Made by a program: the position numbers and the translations under genes
The notes under the pieces: model-generated
Told to the model about the DNA's origin: nothing
The model's database searches: none
Seen by the model: only the letters and a program-made list of their open reading frames with translations
Assembly (NCBI RefSeq): GCF_964656455.1
Contig: NC_135718.1
Location: 50,993,008 to 51,057,007, forward strand
DNA from: Halichoerus grypus
Taxonomy: Eukaryota > Chordata > Mammalia > Carnivora > Phocidae
Length of the DNA: 64,000 nt
Direction: 5' to 3'
Shown: positions 1-15,942 of the stretch, in pieces
How the letters are laid out: every line of letters starts with the position of its first letter
Position numbering within the stretch: position 1 is the first letter of the stretch

Positions 1-910
<910 letters not shown>

Positions 911-1399
911 TTAGGAGAAGATATTAAATATAAACTGCAGCCGAAATAAGCTGCCCAAGGGTGCCATATGCAGAACTTTATTCCAGAAGGTAGGTCATTC
1001 CCTTGTGTCATCCTCCTCAGGAAGTCATCATTAAAGGTCAATTTCCCCCCGGGGTCAAGGTGGTGAGAGCAGAGGGCTGCCCCTATCTCTGAACCCTTCT
1101 ATGAGGCTTTTCGCAACATGTCACCAAACCTCCCTCCACCACACAAACACACAGGGAAATCCGATCCTGTCAGATATTATGTATCTTTCAATTAGAGGGA
1201 CACATTTTCAAGTCAATCGGTTTTTGGAATTTCTGGGGAAAAAAAAAATATTTGTTTTTATTTCTTTCTGGAACTCTTCCACACTAAAAAAAAAAAGAAA
1301 GTATCAGTATAAAAGATAATTTTTGAATTAAAACAATTTTTAAGTACTCTGGAACTGCAATAATTAAAACTATACATCTGGCATAGGGAAATAGGTCAC

Positions 1400-2745
1400 T
1401 GGACAAGAATTTTTAGACCCAAACAACTGAAGCCTATAAAAAAGTTTAGCATATCAAAAGGTCATATTTCAAGTCAGTGGGGAAAGGATGCAATGACTCA
1501 GTGAAGTGGTGATAGAACAAACAGCCATCTATAGGAAGGAAAAGAATTACTTCCTATCCTTTATAAAAATAAATTCTAGGCAGATGAATATTATGACAAA
1601 ATTAAATGTTACAAGTATCAGGAAAAATACGTGGATATTTAATTTTAGCACGACTGACATTTAAGACTGAAGCCATAAAGACAAAGATTCATGGATTGGA
1701 CTACATAAAAATATAAAGAGCTTCTACAAATCAGTAAGAAAAAGGTGAAAACACCAAGAGAAAAATGATTAATGCGTAAAAACAAGCATTTTACAAAGAT
1801 GATATACAAACAGCCAATAATCAAACACAAAATGCTTTCAATCTCACTGCTTAAAGAAAAAAATTACCAGACATCTTTTTTCTATTATCAAATTGGTAAA
1901 AATTTTAAATAATAGCACTGTATTTCATTGAGTCTGAGACACTATTGCCTACAAAAAGCATCCGATTTTTTTTTTTTTAAACTGTGTCTTGGACTTAATG
2001 ACATATAGTAATGGTGAGTGTTGGTCATAATACAGGAAAACAGGTATTCTCACACACTGGTGGTCGGTCTGAAAACTGATACAACATTTCATGTACATAG
2101 CCTTTGATCCAGCAATTCCTCCCCTAGGAATTTATCTTAAGGAAATAATTGTGGATGGAAAAAATTGAAACATTTGTAATGTCCACCATAGGGGATTGGT
2201 TAAGTAAGTTATGGTTTGTTTATACATGGGGTTGCACAATCAAATATGCTCAGGAGCCACCCAGGGATAATGCATGTGACTGAAGCAAGCTGGAATTCAA
2301 GACAAGAGGGAGGAGTGAGATTGGGGCAAGTTGGAACATGCATACTCCACCTAAAAGACGCAAATTCAAAATTTTAAAAATACTGTGCCAGCTCGCCTGC
2401 AATGCATTTAAAGGAGTCCTAAAATGGATGTATGTTGTTCCCAACAAAGCCTAACTGCGGCCCCCAGTCACCGGGTGTGTAACGCCTGCTCTATACTATA
2501 GAGTTCTATGCACTCATTAAAAACTGTGTTTAGGAGAACATTTGTGATGTGGGGACGTTAGAATCTTATAAAGATGGAAAAGACGTAAGATTACAAAAAC
2601 ATGTATAGAATGTTCCATTTCTTTTTTTTAAAAAAGTGTGTAGGGAGCTGGGAAGGAATTTCTGATTTTCTTATTCCTTCTTGTCAATCTGTATTTACTA
2701 AATCTTTCACAATAAAAAAATGAATAAATTTTATAAAGAGGTAAT
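1400..2745 (+). mobile_element. Old L1 (L1M type), 3' part of ORF2 and 3' UTR
   Basis: On the plus strand the text follows the end of L1 ORF2 and the 3' UTR. Phrases include CTACAAATCAGTAAGAAAAA near 1720, AAAACAGGTATTCTCACACA near 2037, CCAGCAATTCCTCCCCTAGG near 2110 and GGGGATTGGTTAAGTAAGTT near 2191. It ends with a T-rich segment and CACAATAAAAAAATGAATAA near 2709. It is heavily diverged, with no open frame left. The left boundary is approximate. A non-L1 block of about 250 bases interrupts it near 2240-2497. Confidence 0.75.
2240..2497. other. Unidentified insertion inside old L1
   Basis: L1 3' UTR text stops near 2235 and resumes near 2500 (CTATGCACTCATTAAAAA). The block between does not follow L1 and I cannot name it. 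Its ends (CTCAGGAGCCACCC on the left, GTAACGCCTGCTC on the right) do not form clear inverted repeats, and I see no clean target duplication. It could be a non-autonomous DNA transposon or divergent L1-subfamily sequence. Confidence 0.4.
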
Positions 2746-3213
2746 AATTTCTAATGCTTAATATATTATAAAATGAGGAGAAGGAGGCTGAGCTAGACTT
2801 ACTTACACAACAAATAGAGACAAAAATCCATATGCCATATGGATATATCCAGATAAAAGAGTTCAGATGCCCATGTTTACATTATCGACTAATGGCCAAG
2901 AAACGTGGGATGGCTTCTGTCGTAGGACTTTGGAGACATCATTACAACCATTATGGAAAATAGGTAATTTCTCACCTCTGAACACAGTACTGAATAATAT
3001 GGAGAATGTTCTAAACTTCTGACATACCTAATCTAAATTTATTCTAATAAGGGAATGGTTTTGGGAGAGGAATGCTCTTCTTTATCCCTGTGTCTGAATT
3101 AGAGTCTTTATTATATACATTGCCCGCAAACTAAATGCTTTTATACTCCTCTGTCCACAACCTGTGCCAAACCCACAGGAACAAGGAGGGTGGGAGGGAT
3201 GAATAAATGCTTA

Positions 3214-6250
<3,037 letters not shown>

Positions 6251-6257
6251 ATGGGTT

Positions 6258-6600
6258 CTGGAGTAGACAGAATAATGCCCCCCAAAGATGTCTACGCCGT
6301 AATCCCTGTAACCTGTACCTGTATTACCTGACACGGTAAACGGGACTTTGCAGGTATGACTAAGGGTACAGGTCTTAAGACAAGGAAATTATCCTGGGTT
6401 ATCTGGGTAGGGCCAATCTAATCATGAGTACTTAAAAGCAGAGATCTTTTCCAGATGGGTTAGTAAAATGAGATGAAAAAGGGAGGATATGAAAGACTCC
6501 ACCCAGCTTTGCTAGCTTTGAAGATGGAAGAAAGGAGGAGAGACCAGAAGCCAAGAAATATGAATGGCCTTTAGAAGCAGGGAATGTCATTCACCTAATA
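6258..6600 (+). mobile_element. Old LTR-like repeat (MaLR/MLT-like), non-coding
   Basis: The text beginning AATGCCCCCCAAAGATGTCT, then GGGACTTTGCAGGTATGACT and ATTATCCTGGGTTATCTGGG, follows a widespread old mammalian repeat that I associate with ERVL-MaLR LTRs. The family name is from memory and may be wrong. There is no coding capacity. The same family appears in reverse at 61495-62090. Confidence 0.5.
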
Positions 6601-6619
6601 GCCAGCAAGAAAATGAGGT

Positions 6620-8880
6620 CTTGGCACAGCTAACATCATACTCAGTGGAGTTTTCGGGGTACCTCACTGGCTCAGTCAGTGAGGCGTGTGACTCTTAGAC
6701 ATAGGGTCATGAGTTTGAGCCCCATGTTGGGGAGAGAGTTTACTTAAAAAATAAATAAAATCTTAAACAAAAACAAAAACTGAGAACTTTACCCTTAAGG
6801 TCAAGAATAAGACAAGAATGTCCACTCTCACCACTTTTATTCAACAGAGTACTGGAAGTCCTAGCCACAGCAATCAGACAAGAAAAAGGAATAAAAGGCA
6901 TCCAAACTGGTAAGGAAAAAGTAAAAGTTTCACTATCTGTAGATGACATGATAGTCTATAAAGAAAACCCAAAGGCTCCACCATAAAACTATTAGCACTA
7001 ATAAATGAATTCAGTAAAGTCACAGGATACAAAAATCAATCTACAGAAATCTCTTGCATTTCTATACACCAATAATGAAGCAGCAGAAAGAGAAATTAAG
7101 AAAACAATCCCATTTACAACTGAACCCAAAATAAACTTAACCAAGGAGGTGAAAGACCTATACTCTGAAAACTATAAAACATCGATGAAAGAAATTCAAG
7201 ACAATGCAAAGAAATGGAAAGACATTCCATGCTAATGGGTTGAAGAACAAATATTGTTAAAATGTCCATATTACCCAAAGCAATCTACAGATTTAATGCA
7301 ATTCCTATCAAAATACCAATAGCATTTTTTCTAGAACTAGAACAAATAATCCTAAAATCTGTGTGGAACCACAAAAGATCCCGAATGGCCAAAGCAATCT
7401 TGTAAAAGAAAAAACAAACCTGGAAGTATCACAATTCCAGATTTCAAGTTATACTACAAAGCTGCAGTAATCAAAACATTATGATACTGGCACAAAAATA
7501 GACACATAGATCAATGGAAGAGAATAAAAAGCTCAGAAACAAACCCACAATTATATGGTCAATTAATCGCTGACAAAGGAGGCAACAATATGCAATGGGA
7601 AAAAGACAGTCTCTTCAACAAATGGTGCTGGGAAAACCGGACAGCTCCATGCAAAAGAATGAAGCTGATCCACTTTCTTACACCACTGACAAAAATAAAC
7701 TCAAAATGGATTAAAGACCTAAATGTGAGGCCTGAAGCCATACAAATCCTAGAAGAAAGCCCAGGCAGTACCTTCTCTGACACTCGCTGTAGCAACTTTT
7801 TTTTCTAGATATGTCTCCTGAGGCAAGGGAAATAAAAGCAAAATTAAACCACTGGGACTAAATGAAAATAAAAAGCTTCCGCACAGCGAAGAAAACGATC
7901 AACAGAACTAAAAGACAAGCTACTGAAAGGGAGAAGATATTTGCAAACGACACACCAGATAAAGGGTTAGTATCCAAAACATATAAAAAACTTACAAAAC
8001 ACCCAAAAAACAAATAATCCAATTAAAAAATGGGCAGAAGACATGAACAGACATTTCTCCAAAGACAACATACAGATGGCCAGCAGATACATGAAAAGAT
8101 GCTCATCACTTTTCAGGGAAATGCAAATCAAAACTACAATGAGATACCACTTCACACCTGTCCTAATGACTAAAATAAAAAACACAAGAAACAAGTGTTG
8201 GTGAAGATGTGGAGAAAAAGGAATCCTGTGCACTGTTGGTGGGAAGGCAAACTGGTGCAGCCACTGTGGGAAACAGTATGGAGGTTCCTCAAAAAATTAA
8301 AAATAGAATTACCATATGATCCAGTAATTGCACTACTGGGTATTTACCCAAAGAATCAAAAACACTAATTCAAAAGGATATATGCACCCTGGTGTTTATA
8401 GCAGCATTATTTATAATAGCCAAATTACGGAAGCAGCCCAAGTGTCCATTAGATGAATGGATAAAGATGTGTGTGTGTGTGTCTGTCTGTGTGTGTAGTG
8501 GAGTATTATTCGGCCATAAAAAAGAATGAAATCTTGCCATTTGCAATGACATGGATGGATTTAGAGAGTACAATGCTAAGTGAAATAAGTCAGTCAGCGA
8601 AAGACAAATACCATATGCTTTCATTCATATGTGGAATTTAAGAAACAAAGAAAAAAAAAAGAAAACGACAGACAAGCCAAAAAATAGACTCTGAACTATA
8701 TAGAGAACAAACAGATAGTTACCAGAGGGGAGGTGGGTGGGCGATGGGTGAAATAGGTGAAGGGGATTAAGAGTACACTTATCTTGATAGAGCACTGAGT
8801 AACAGAATTGTTGACTCACTATATTGTACACCTGAAACATTGTATGTTAACTATATGGAATTAAAATTTTAAATATATAT
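6620..8880 (+). mobile_element. 5'-truncated L1 (ORF2 C-terminal part and 3' UTR)
   Basis: It begins in the reverse-transcriptase half of ORF2 (GGCACAGCTAACATCATACT near 6623) and runs through the end of ORF2 into the 3' UTR. It ends TATGTTAACTATATGGAATT, AAAATTTTAAA near 8870. A SINE at 6656-6781 splits it. The reading frame is broken by stops; the longest clean piece is 7005-7235 (76 residues of typical ORF2 text). The 3' UTR holds a (TG)n-rich stretch at about 8466-8499. It is much less diverged than the L1 at 1400-2745, and is non-functional. Confidence 0.9.
6656..6781 (+). mobile_element. Carnivore SINE, short type, inside L1
   Basis: The head GGTACCTCACTGGCTCAGTC is a diverged CanSINE head. 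Its short body ends TTTACTTAAAAAATAAATAA and an A-rich tail. L1 ORF2 text stops at about 6650 and resumes at about 6781 (GAGAACTTTACCCTTAAGGT), so the SINE landed in an already resident L1. Confidence 0.82.
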
Positions 8881-9217
8881 ACACAGAAACATAATATTCA
8901 AATTAGCTTCATGGTGAAAGAGCTTCCCAAATGTATGGGGGGAGATGATATAGAGAGTCTCTGGTGATTGATCCTGAGTTGAGAAAGCACATTTATAGCG
9001 GAATCAGGGCAGAAATCCAGACTGGGTTCCTGAGGAGCAGAGAGCTAAATTCTTTGGATATTTTTTATTTACCTCTATTGGATTAGATCCCATTTTATCT
9101 ATCTTGTGTGGGTTTTTTTTAAATGTCAGGAAACATTATCTTGGAAAATAATTTGCCATCTTTACAAAGAGATGACTTTCTGAAATATATATACAAGTAT
9201 TTGTTTAAAAAAAAAGG
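8881..9217. other. Intronic sequence, nothing recognised
   Basis: AT-rich sequence between the L1 end and the GGAA repeat. No family is recognised. Confidence 0.5.
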
Positions 9218-9300
9218 GAAGGAAGGAAGGAAGGAAGGAAGGAAGGAAGGAAGGAAGAAAAGAGAGAAGAAAAAAGAAAAGAAAGAGAAAGAAAGAAAAT
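9217..9300. repeat. (GGAA)n and GA-rich simple repeat
   Basis: About eight to nine perfect GGAA units, then an impure AAAGA/GAAA purine tract to about 9300. Tandem GGAA is a known ETS-factor binding substrate; function here is not shown. Confidence 0.9.
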
Positions 9301-9529
9301 GAGGGTCTTGGTCCTACAAACACAAGGAAATGAGTTCTGTCAACAACTTTATGGTAATTTGTTATACGAGCAATGGAAAACTACTAAACACTCTGACACT
9401 GGGTCTCTCAGACCGGCTGTCTGACCAACCATCTGTCCATCTGAGATACGGTAAGGGAAAGGACAAACATTTCAGATTTTATAGTCTAGCAGGAAAGAGA
9501 CACATTAAAAATTAGAATTAACGTGTGAG

Positions 9530-10330
9530 AAAGGGTGGTTCAGAGAAATGGATGAATCTAGCAGGAGGTTAGAGGAAGGGCTTCCTAAAGAAGAAACCCA
9601 ACGGATGACTGGCATTAGATGGGAAAAGGTGGTAGAAGCTAGGGTATGCTGAGGGAGAGGGGGACATGGCACACTTAGGGAGGAAAGGTGCAATTTAACC
9701 AGTGTGCACAATATTGGGAGGGGCGGGTAGTGGTGTTAACGGGGGCCCAACCAGAAGAGGGTTTGGGGGCTGCATTAAAGAATTTGAATTTTTCCTAAGG
9801 GTTATTTGGTAGCCACTAAAATAAATCTGTGAATAGATTTTGAAGTTTAAAAATTCACTTAGCCTGCAGCATGGAAAATGGATGAGGGGAAGGAGGGTCA
9901 AGATTCGATTTAGGTTATTATAATAGCAGATTTGAGTGGTTTTGGTGGGAATGTGTGGATATATCGAGGATGTGGGATTTAGATTAGGACATATAATCAA
10001 TATATTTTTGGTGATTCCTTAATGTGAGAGAACAGGACAGGATGGCTTGTGGAAATGAGTGGCCAGTGGGGTGCCATTTGCTGAAATGGGAAATCCCTAA
10101 GGAGAAGAAAGAGGTTAGTTTGCTGAGATTTCCACTGTTCTGCGGTGTTTGTTGTTTTGGGGCGGTGGGGGCACTGCAAGGTTGACAGGCTGTTTTGGAT
10201 ACTTAACTCTGAGAAGCCTATGGGGGCGTCCAAGTGGTGATACTCTGAAGGCATTTATATCTAAGGATCTGGAGCTCAGCGGAAGCTATGAGGCAAAGTA
10301 AGAAACACAGGGCTAAGGACAGAAGCCTGA
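9530..10330 (-). mobile_element. L2-like fossil (low confidence)
   Basis: Plus-strand text with purine-rich phrases (AGGTTAGAGGAAGGGCTTCC, GTAGCCACTAAAATAAATCTG, GGTTATTATAATAGC) resembles the reverse complement of L2. It is diverged, the borders are uncertain, and it could be another old element. Confidence 0.35.
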
Positions 10331-13300
10331 AGAAACATGTAGGGGATGGAGAGAGACAAAGGAGCAAACAAAAACTGTGTGAAAGGAAGTGGTGACAGAA
10401 CACACAGAAAATATGGTATCATAGAGGCCAAAGGAAACGAACGGTTAAGGAAAAAGATTTTCAACAGGCCACATAGGCTGAGGACTACCGGGTGTGAACT
10501 GAAAGATGTACAGTAGAGTCTGATGCAGACTGAAAAGTGACCTTTAGATTTTGCTACATGCACGTCCCTGGTAATCCTGCCCCACACAATTTCAGTGAAA
10601 TAAAAGGCCAGGCGCAAGGTTTCTGCTTCCTGTTTCTCCACTTGGATGGTCAGTCCAGCTGCGGGCTTGTGGAAGATGGGGCTTACCAACCCTTCCTTCC
10701 CCGACCTATGTATTCCTCTTCAGATTCCATCCTTAGGTTTCTCTCTAGTCAAGGGTCTCCCTCCCAACCCAATCATTCAATCCTCGTCTACTCAGTGTGA
10801 AGCTGGATAACTAGCCAACCAACTAGTCTCACAGTGACCGTAACAAACTAGTGTTGTTTAAATATACCTATTTAACTGCATGCTGCACCCACCAGCTGAT
10901 CCTGGGAGCAGAAGGCAGGCCAGTTTTGTTCATGGTTGACACACATATGAAGACAAACCCAGCAGAGACTTCAGGCGTCCTGAGGGCAGATTGGTATTTG
11001 GCGCCACAGCTCCCATTCCCTCTGCCATACAAAGGTGTTTTCCTCGCCTTCCCAGCTCTATTCACAGCAGCCTCTCTCTGCCGCCGTTTCAATGAGCTTC
11101 CACTTAGACTGATGCTGTAATTTTGAACTGTACACTTATCTTAGATTTGCTAATTTGAAAACACACATGCACACAACTCATCTGTAAGTAAGATTTAACC
11201 ACCCAGCAATCTGAGCAGTAGACACAAAATTTCATTTGGTATAATATCTAATACTTATGTGAAGCTAATTAAAGATAATTTGGTCTTAATGAGGCAAAGA
11301 GAATATAACAGTGTTAATTTCAAAGTAGGCTGATCCATGAAAGTCAAGTAAAATCACTTCCTAGGCCCAACATTTCCAAAGACCTGAATATGAGTATCTG
11401 ATGATTCCCGCATTCGTATTAGTGGTTAGAATGAATAATCCTTCACATCTGTGTAATGTTTCATAGTTATTGACAATCTTCACATGGTGATCTCACTGGA
11501 TGCTCACAACAGCCCTGTGGATGCTGGGTTGTAGACGTCAGCCTCCACATTTTACAGATAAATGAAAACTGCAGTTACACAGCCGGCAAGCAGAAACCTG
11601 GAAAACCATATTTGAGGCTCCGTGCACCCTGCCCCTCACCTCATATTTTTACTACTGCAAACTTGAATTATTTTTTCAAAGGAACTTGCAGCAGGAAAAA
11701 CATAGTTAAAGAAAATACTGCCCATTTGCAGCACTGAGCCACCTTAAAAATAGAGACACTTCTAATTGGCTTACTTTATGATGTAAGGAGAAGGAAACAT
11801 TTATTACTCACATCTATGAAATCTAAGCAGAGTTTAAGTGTGACATCATACAAATGGTACTTCAGACACAGGCGACTACAAACCAACAGGCACATATGGG
11901 AAACACATTGAAGAATGATCCTCCTTATGGGCTGCCATCTATATTTCCTATTTCTGGTTTTATACTGCTATGGGTATTTTTTTCACATGAACATTTTACA
12001 TCAGGGAGTCCTTTGATCATTACAGTTTCGATTCAATCCTAGAACCAATGGACTCTTCTGAGGGTGAGACAGTGGCCATTTCCATAGGCCAACTAGGGGT
12101 ACCACCCACTCTGTTAACTCCCACTTGAGAAACTAGACTGGACCAGACCATGACAATGGGGCTTCCACCATTATTAGAGGGTGCTGTTGAGCCATGCCAG
12201 CTTATTTTATTACTTTTCCCCTCTAATTATCAAGTGTCACAAAAGAACATTGTAACTACAAGAATGCCACCCACCCCCAGCTCTCCAAAGAACAACTATA
12301 TTGATTTTGATTCATCTATTTAAAGAGTAGCACATAACAAAGTCTACTCATCTGATCTACCAGATGAACTAAATGTCTACAGTGCATCTCCCTGAGGTAG
12401 GAACAATGTTTTTTTTTCCTTGACTAAAGTAGCTAAATCCAGATTGGCACAGTACATTCAAAGAAACATTAAGTGAACCTCAACACTGAGCCAGATCCCA
12501 TGGTGGAGTCTAGAGAAGCTCTCTCAGCCATCCTCTATCCTAAACTAAGGGATATCATGCCCCCAGGGCTTGAATTGCGGCCATGACCCATACCTTGACT
12601 CCAAAGCCTCTGGCTTTTTCTAATTGAAAGGAGGGGGTAGGGGAGAACTGGCTCACGGAATGACTCTAGCTATATGAGCCTTCCAAGACAGTATCCTTAG
12701 TCCATTCTTCTCCATTTGTTAAAAGAGAAAACCTAACATTACACCTACATACCCTGGTAAAGTAAGAAACTTTAGGGGAAAAAAATTTTGATGACCTCAA
12801 AGTACAAAGGAGATCAAACTTCTCCTTTGGCAGGTTTTCAGTCTGGGAAAGATGAAGGGAGATTGATTACATCAGAAAATCTAAGATGTACCTGTTTAGA
12901 ATTACACCTTTATACCTTGTGAAGGAGGCCTTGAAGTTACGATCTAGTAGATAATGATCTCAAATTTCTCATCAGCTCAAGTTAAGTGTATCAGCAGAGG
13001 TAAGGAAATATATGAAGGGAACTTTTCTTCCCACATTTAAGTGCATTTTTAATCTGTCTCGGCACCCAGACAAATAGGTACTCAAAAAAATAAAACAGTG
13101 AAGGTAGTTTTTAAAGTACCACCTTAAAAGTCACAAAGGGTAAACCCCAGACAAATGCACACCACTAAATTGATCAGGCAGTTAAACAAAAGAATAATTC
13201 ATTCAGAGTGAGCCTCGTGAGAAAACCCAAAAGATAACTTCAGAGTCAGAACTGATGAGTGAAGGACTACCTCAGCAGGATAAAACGGGGAGATTGCAGG

Positions 13301-13689
13301 GTTGAAATTTATTAAACTGAACATACAGATAATGTTTCCATGCCCTTTTGTCACTATCCATGATACCATGGGCAGGTAAAGAATTTTAATGAATCCGTAA
13401 AGCCCATCAAAAAGACTGTCAGAATGCATTTCTCAGGCAGAGTTTGAAATGTCTTATTTCCAAGGCTCCCCTCCCAGTCAGGTCCTGAGAGCGGCAGAAC
13501 CACATAAAGCTTATCCAGTTAAACCTTTATAGGAGGACGAAGAATCATTACACAACACTGTCATTCCTCAGTAAATGAAACATTTCCTCTATCCAACCAT
13601 CAAGCAGCTGTCAAAAATGATGTTAAGATTTGAAATTACTTGCAGCAATCGAGGACAATATCAAACATGCTAAATAATGACAATGGCTG
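10331..13689. other. Mostly unique intronic sequence
   Basis: About 3.3 kb with no young repeat. A MIR-like segment lies near 11450-11600. Short open frames near 10276-11120 are on both strands and resemble no protein I know. Confidence 0.55.
11450..11610 (-). mobile_element. MIR-like SINE fossil
   Basis: ACTGGATGCTCACAACAGCC, then CCACATTTTACAGATAAATG and ACACAGCCGGCAAGCAG, is the reverse complement of the MIR core region (TCATCTGTAAAATGGG side). It is strongly diverged. Confidence 0.6.
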
Positions 13690-13880
13690 ACATTTATAGC
13701 ACACTTACCCTAGTTGTTGTAGACCCTGTGCTAGGCTATTTACTGGTGTTCTCTCATTGAACTCCCACAAAATCCAAGAGGTAGGTGCTACCATTATCTA
13801 ATTTTTCTAGTGTGGAAATCAAGGCACAAAATAGTTAAGTAACTAACTCAAGGTAGAAGAACCGGGCTATGACTCGCTCT
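13690..13880 (-). mobile_element. MIR SINE fossil
   Basis: CTGTGCTAGGCTATTTACTG, AAGAGGTAGGTGCTACCATT and AAGTAACTAACTCAAGGTAG follow the reverse complement of MIR over about 190 bases. Confidence 0.7.
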
Positions 13881-13960
13881 TGAGTTTTTGTTAACCACTT
13901 ACTATACTGACTTCCTAAATGACGGTATGCTATGGTATTTTGCGGTTTGTTGTTGTTTTT

Positions 13961-14191
13961 TTTTTTTTTTTAATAAATATATTTTCTTTTCTTTTTTTTT
14001 TTTTAAAGATTTTATTTATTTATTTGAAAGAGAGAGTGAGAGAGAGAAAGAGCACAAGAGGGGGGAGCAGGAGAGGGAGAAGCAGACTCCCTGCTGAGCA
14101 GGTAGCCCGATGCGGGACTCGATCCCGGGACTCCAGGATCATGACCTGAGCCGAAGGCAGTCGCTTAACCAATTGAGCCACCCAGGCGCCC
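13961..14191 (-). mobile_element. Carnivore SINE, full length, with target duplication
   Basis: Reversed CanSINE: T-rich tail, AAAGATTTTATTTATTTATT, GA-rich middle, and head ending GAGCCACCCAGGCGCCC. A 17-base target duplication GGTTTGTTGTTGTTTTT lies at 13944-13960 and 14192-14208. The match is perfect, implying a fairly recent insertion. In gene sense the SINE is co-oriented with KAT6B. Confidence 0.95.
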
Positions 14192-14412
14192 GGTTTGTTG
14201 TTGTTTTTAAAGATAACCATAATCAGAGAAATACTTGGTTATGAATGTGAAAATAACACTTCGGGAGGAAAAACGTTTCAGTAGGCTGAGAGAAGAAAAT
14301 TTAAAGATTAACACAAAGAGATTATTTTTTAAAAATCCAATTAACTACTACTCAATCTGTTGACTGTGTGTGGATGTGTATACATATATAACTATATATA
14401 AAACTATATATA

Positions 14413-14622
14413 GGGGTGCTTGAGCGCGTCAGATGGTTAAGCACCTGAGTCTCAGCTTCGGCTCAGGTCATGATCGCAGGGTCCTGGACGAGCCCCCTGT
14501 CAGGCTCCCAGCTCAGTGTCGAGTCTGCTTCTCCCTCTCCCTCTGCCCCTCCCCCTGCTCACCTTCTCTCTCTCTCTCTCTCTCTCTCAAATAAAAATTA
14601 AACAAAAACAAAAACAAAAACC
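14413..14622 (+). mobile_element. Carnivore SINE
   Basis: The head GGGGTGCTTGAGCGCGTCAG is diverged, the middle GGCTCAGGTCATGATCGCAG is typical, and there is a (CT)n tract at about 14563-14588 and an (AAAAC)n tail. It is antisense to KAT6B. No clear target duplication was seen. Confidence 0.9.
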
Positions 14623-15361
14623 TATGTCTATAAAACCTAGGCAACTATCACATGATTAGCAAGAAGGAAGACCAGCTTGGTAAGACAAATTCTTTTAATG
14701 TAAGCACAATGACTTCTTTTTTCCATTTTAAAGGTAAGGTCTTAAAATCTTAGACTGAGAAAAAGGCAGAGGTGCCAGCACCTTGACAGCATTTTAAATA
14801 TTGCAATTTGCCAACAGTCCATCCAGGGTCCCCAGCCAGCAATTCCTTGATTTCAACATTACCTTCTATTTGACCACGTTTTCCTATCTTATTCTAGGCA
14901 ATTTGAATTTTTTTCATGCCTGATGATTTCTTGATTCTGTCACTGCAGTTTCCAGAACACTGCCCCTTTCATTTAGAGTCACAGAGAGCTGGGTTGTAAT
15001 ACTACATTTCACCAGCAGGTGTCACGCCCCGAAACACCGTATCTTCCAACTCCGGCATCTCTTAATTGAGACTGGGAGTTACAGAAAACAAGTGATTCTA
15101 GTTGTATTCAGCTTGAAAACTTAGAATTCTTTACACTGGATTTACCTGCAATGTAAAATACTCCATATGTATGAAATCAAAGCTTAATTATAAATATTAA
15201 TATACACGTAATATCTTTGTCAGTGCTAATACACTTTTTTCCCCCTCGACCTGCACTTACTTTTTAAATTTAAAAACTATGTTATAACCACAAAATTGCT
15301 TTAAAAAACAAATGCAGTTTTGATAAAGACATGAATAACATATAGCTATGGAGGAGACACT

Positions 15362-15363
<2 letters not shown>
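14623..15363. other. Intronic sequence, nothing recognised
   Basis: No repeat family recognised. This is the part of the intron that follows the (TG)n tract in gene sense. Confidence 0.55.

Positions 15364-15402
<39 letters not shown>
15364..15402. repeat. (AC)n microsatellite next to a splice donor
   Basis: A 39-base uninterrupted AC run (19.5 units). In KAT6B sense it is (TG)n, and it starts 18 bases after the last base of exon 15420-15528, leaving 17 intron bases between. Perfect dinucleotide runs of this length are usually length-variable. Confidence 0.97.
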
Positions 15403-15405
<3 letters not shown>

Positions 15406-15419
15406 CTGTACCAACTTAC

Positions 15420-15528
15420 CACTACTACCACAGTCTGCACAAGAGAGGAGTTCTTCTGGTTTCTTTTCACGATTTGATTCTTTAGTCCCCAAGCAGAAGC
15501 TACATATAGGAATGGGATCAGCACGGGG
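15420..15528 (-). CDS. KAT6B: KAT6B exon: first half of PHD finger 1
   Basis: A 109-base exon: 36 full codons from P-R-A-D-P-I-P-I to C-G-S-S, then one base of a Gly codon completed by the exon at 3730. It carries C-S-F-C and C-A-D-C, the first two zinc pairs of PHD finger 1, joined by a basic stretch with K-E-S-N-R-E-K-K. The acceptor follows a T-rich tract and ends TTATCATAG; the donor is GTAAGT. The length is not a multiple of three, so skipping would shift the frame and remove PHD1. An overlapping minus-strand frame starting at 15524 is out of register and is not a gene. Confidence 0.97.
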
Positions 15529-15842
15529 CTATGATAAAATTAAAATGAAAAAAAAAATAGTCAGTTTTCCATTTCAAAATTAACAACGAAACATTAAAGT
15601 CAAAGCTTCTTACATATTTCTTTTTTTTTTTTTAAAGATTTCTTTAACAACAGAAAAACTGCTGAGTAAGGTATTCCAATCAACATTTTCTAATAAAAAA
15701 TCTCCTTAATTATTTGATGCTAAATTATTATCTGAATAATGCATTTAAGATTCAGAAGTAGTTTTTATTAAACCAATGAAATCTTAAGACATTTATAGAT
15801 TATATAACTTTCCTAAAATGAACATTATTAAAGATTCTTTTG

Positions 15843-15942
15843 GGGGCACCTGGCTGGCTGAGTCGGTAGAGCATGCGACTCTTGATCTCAGGGTCATGAG
15901 TTCAAGTCCTGTATTGGGTATAGAGATTACTTAAAAAAAAAG
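15843..15942 (+). mobile_element. Carnivore SINE, short type
   Basis: GGGGCACCTGGCTGGCTGAG head with a short body ending GGGTATAGAGATTACTTAAA and an A tail, lacking the CT-rich region. Flanks AAAGATTC near 15832 and 15938 look like the target duplication. Antisense to KAT6B. Confidence 0.9.

Noticed and set aside
7005..7235. 76-codon frame matching L1 ORF2
   Set aside because: A surviving piece of a truncated, stop-broken L1; not a gene.
13888..14220. Recurrent open frames in SINEs (also near 19904, 26226, 50616, 59551)
   Set aside because: All are translations of carnivore SINE sequence; the similar peptides reflect the repeat, not a protein family.
15282..15524. 80-codon minus-strand frame across the PHD1 exon
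   Set aside because: It is out of register with the KAT6B frame and reads through the donor into the (TG)n tract.
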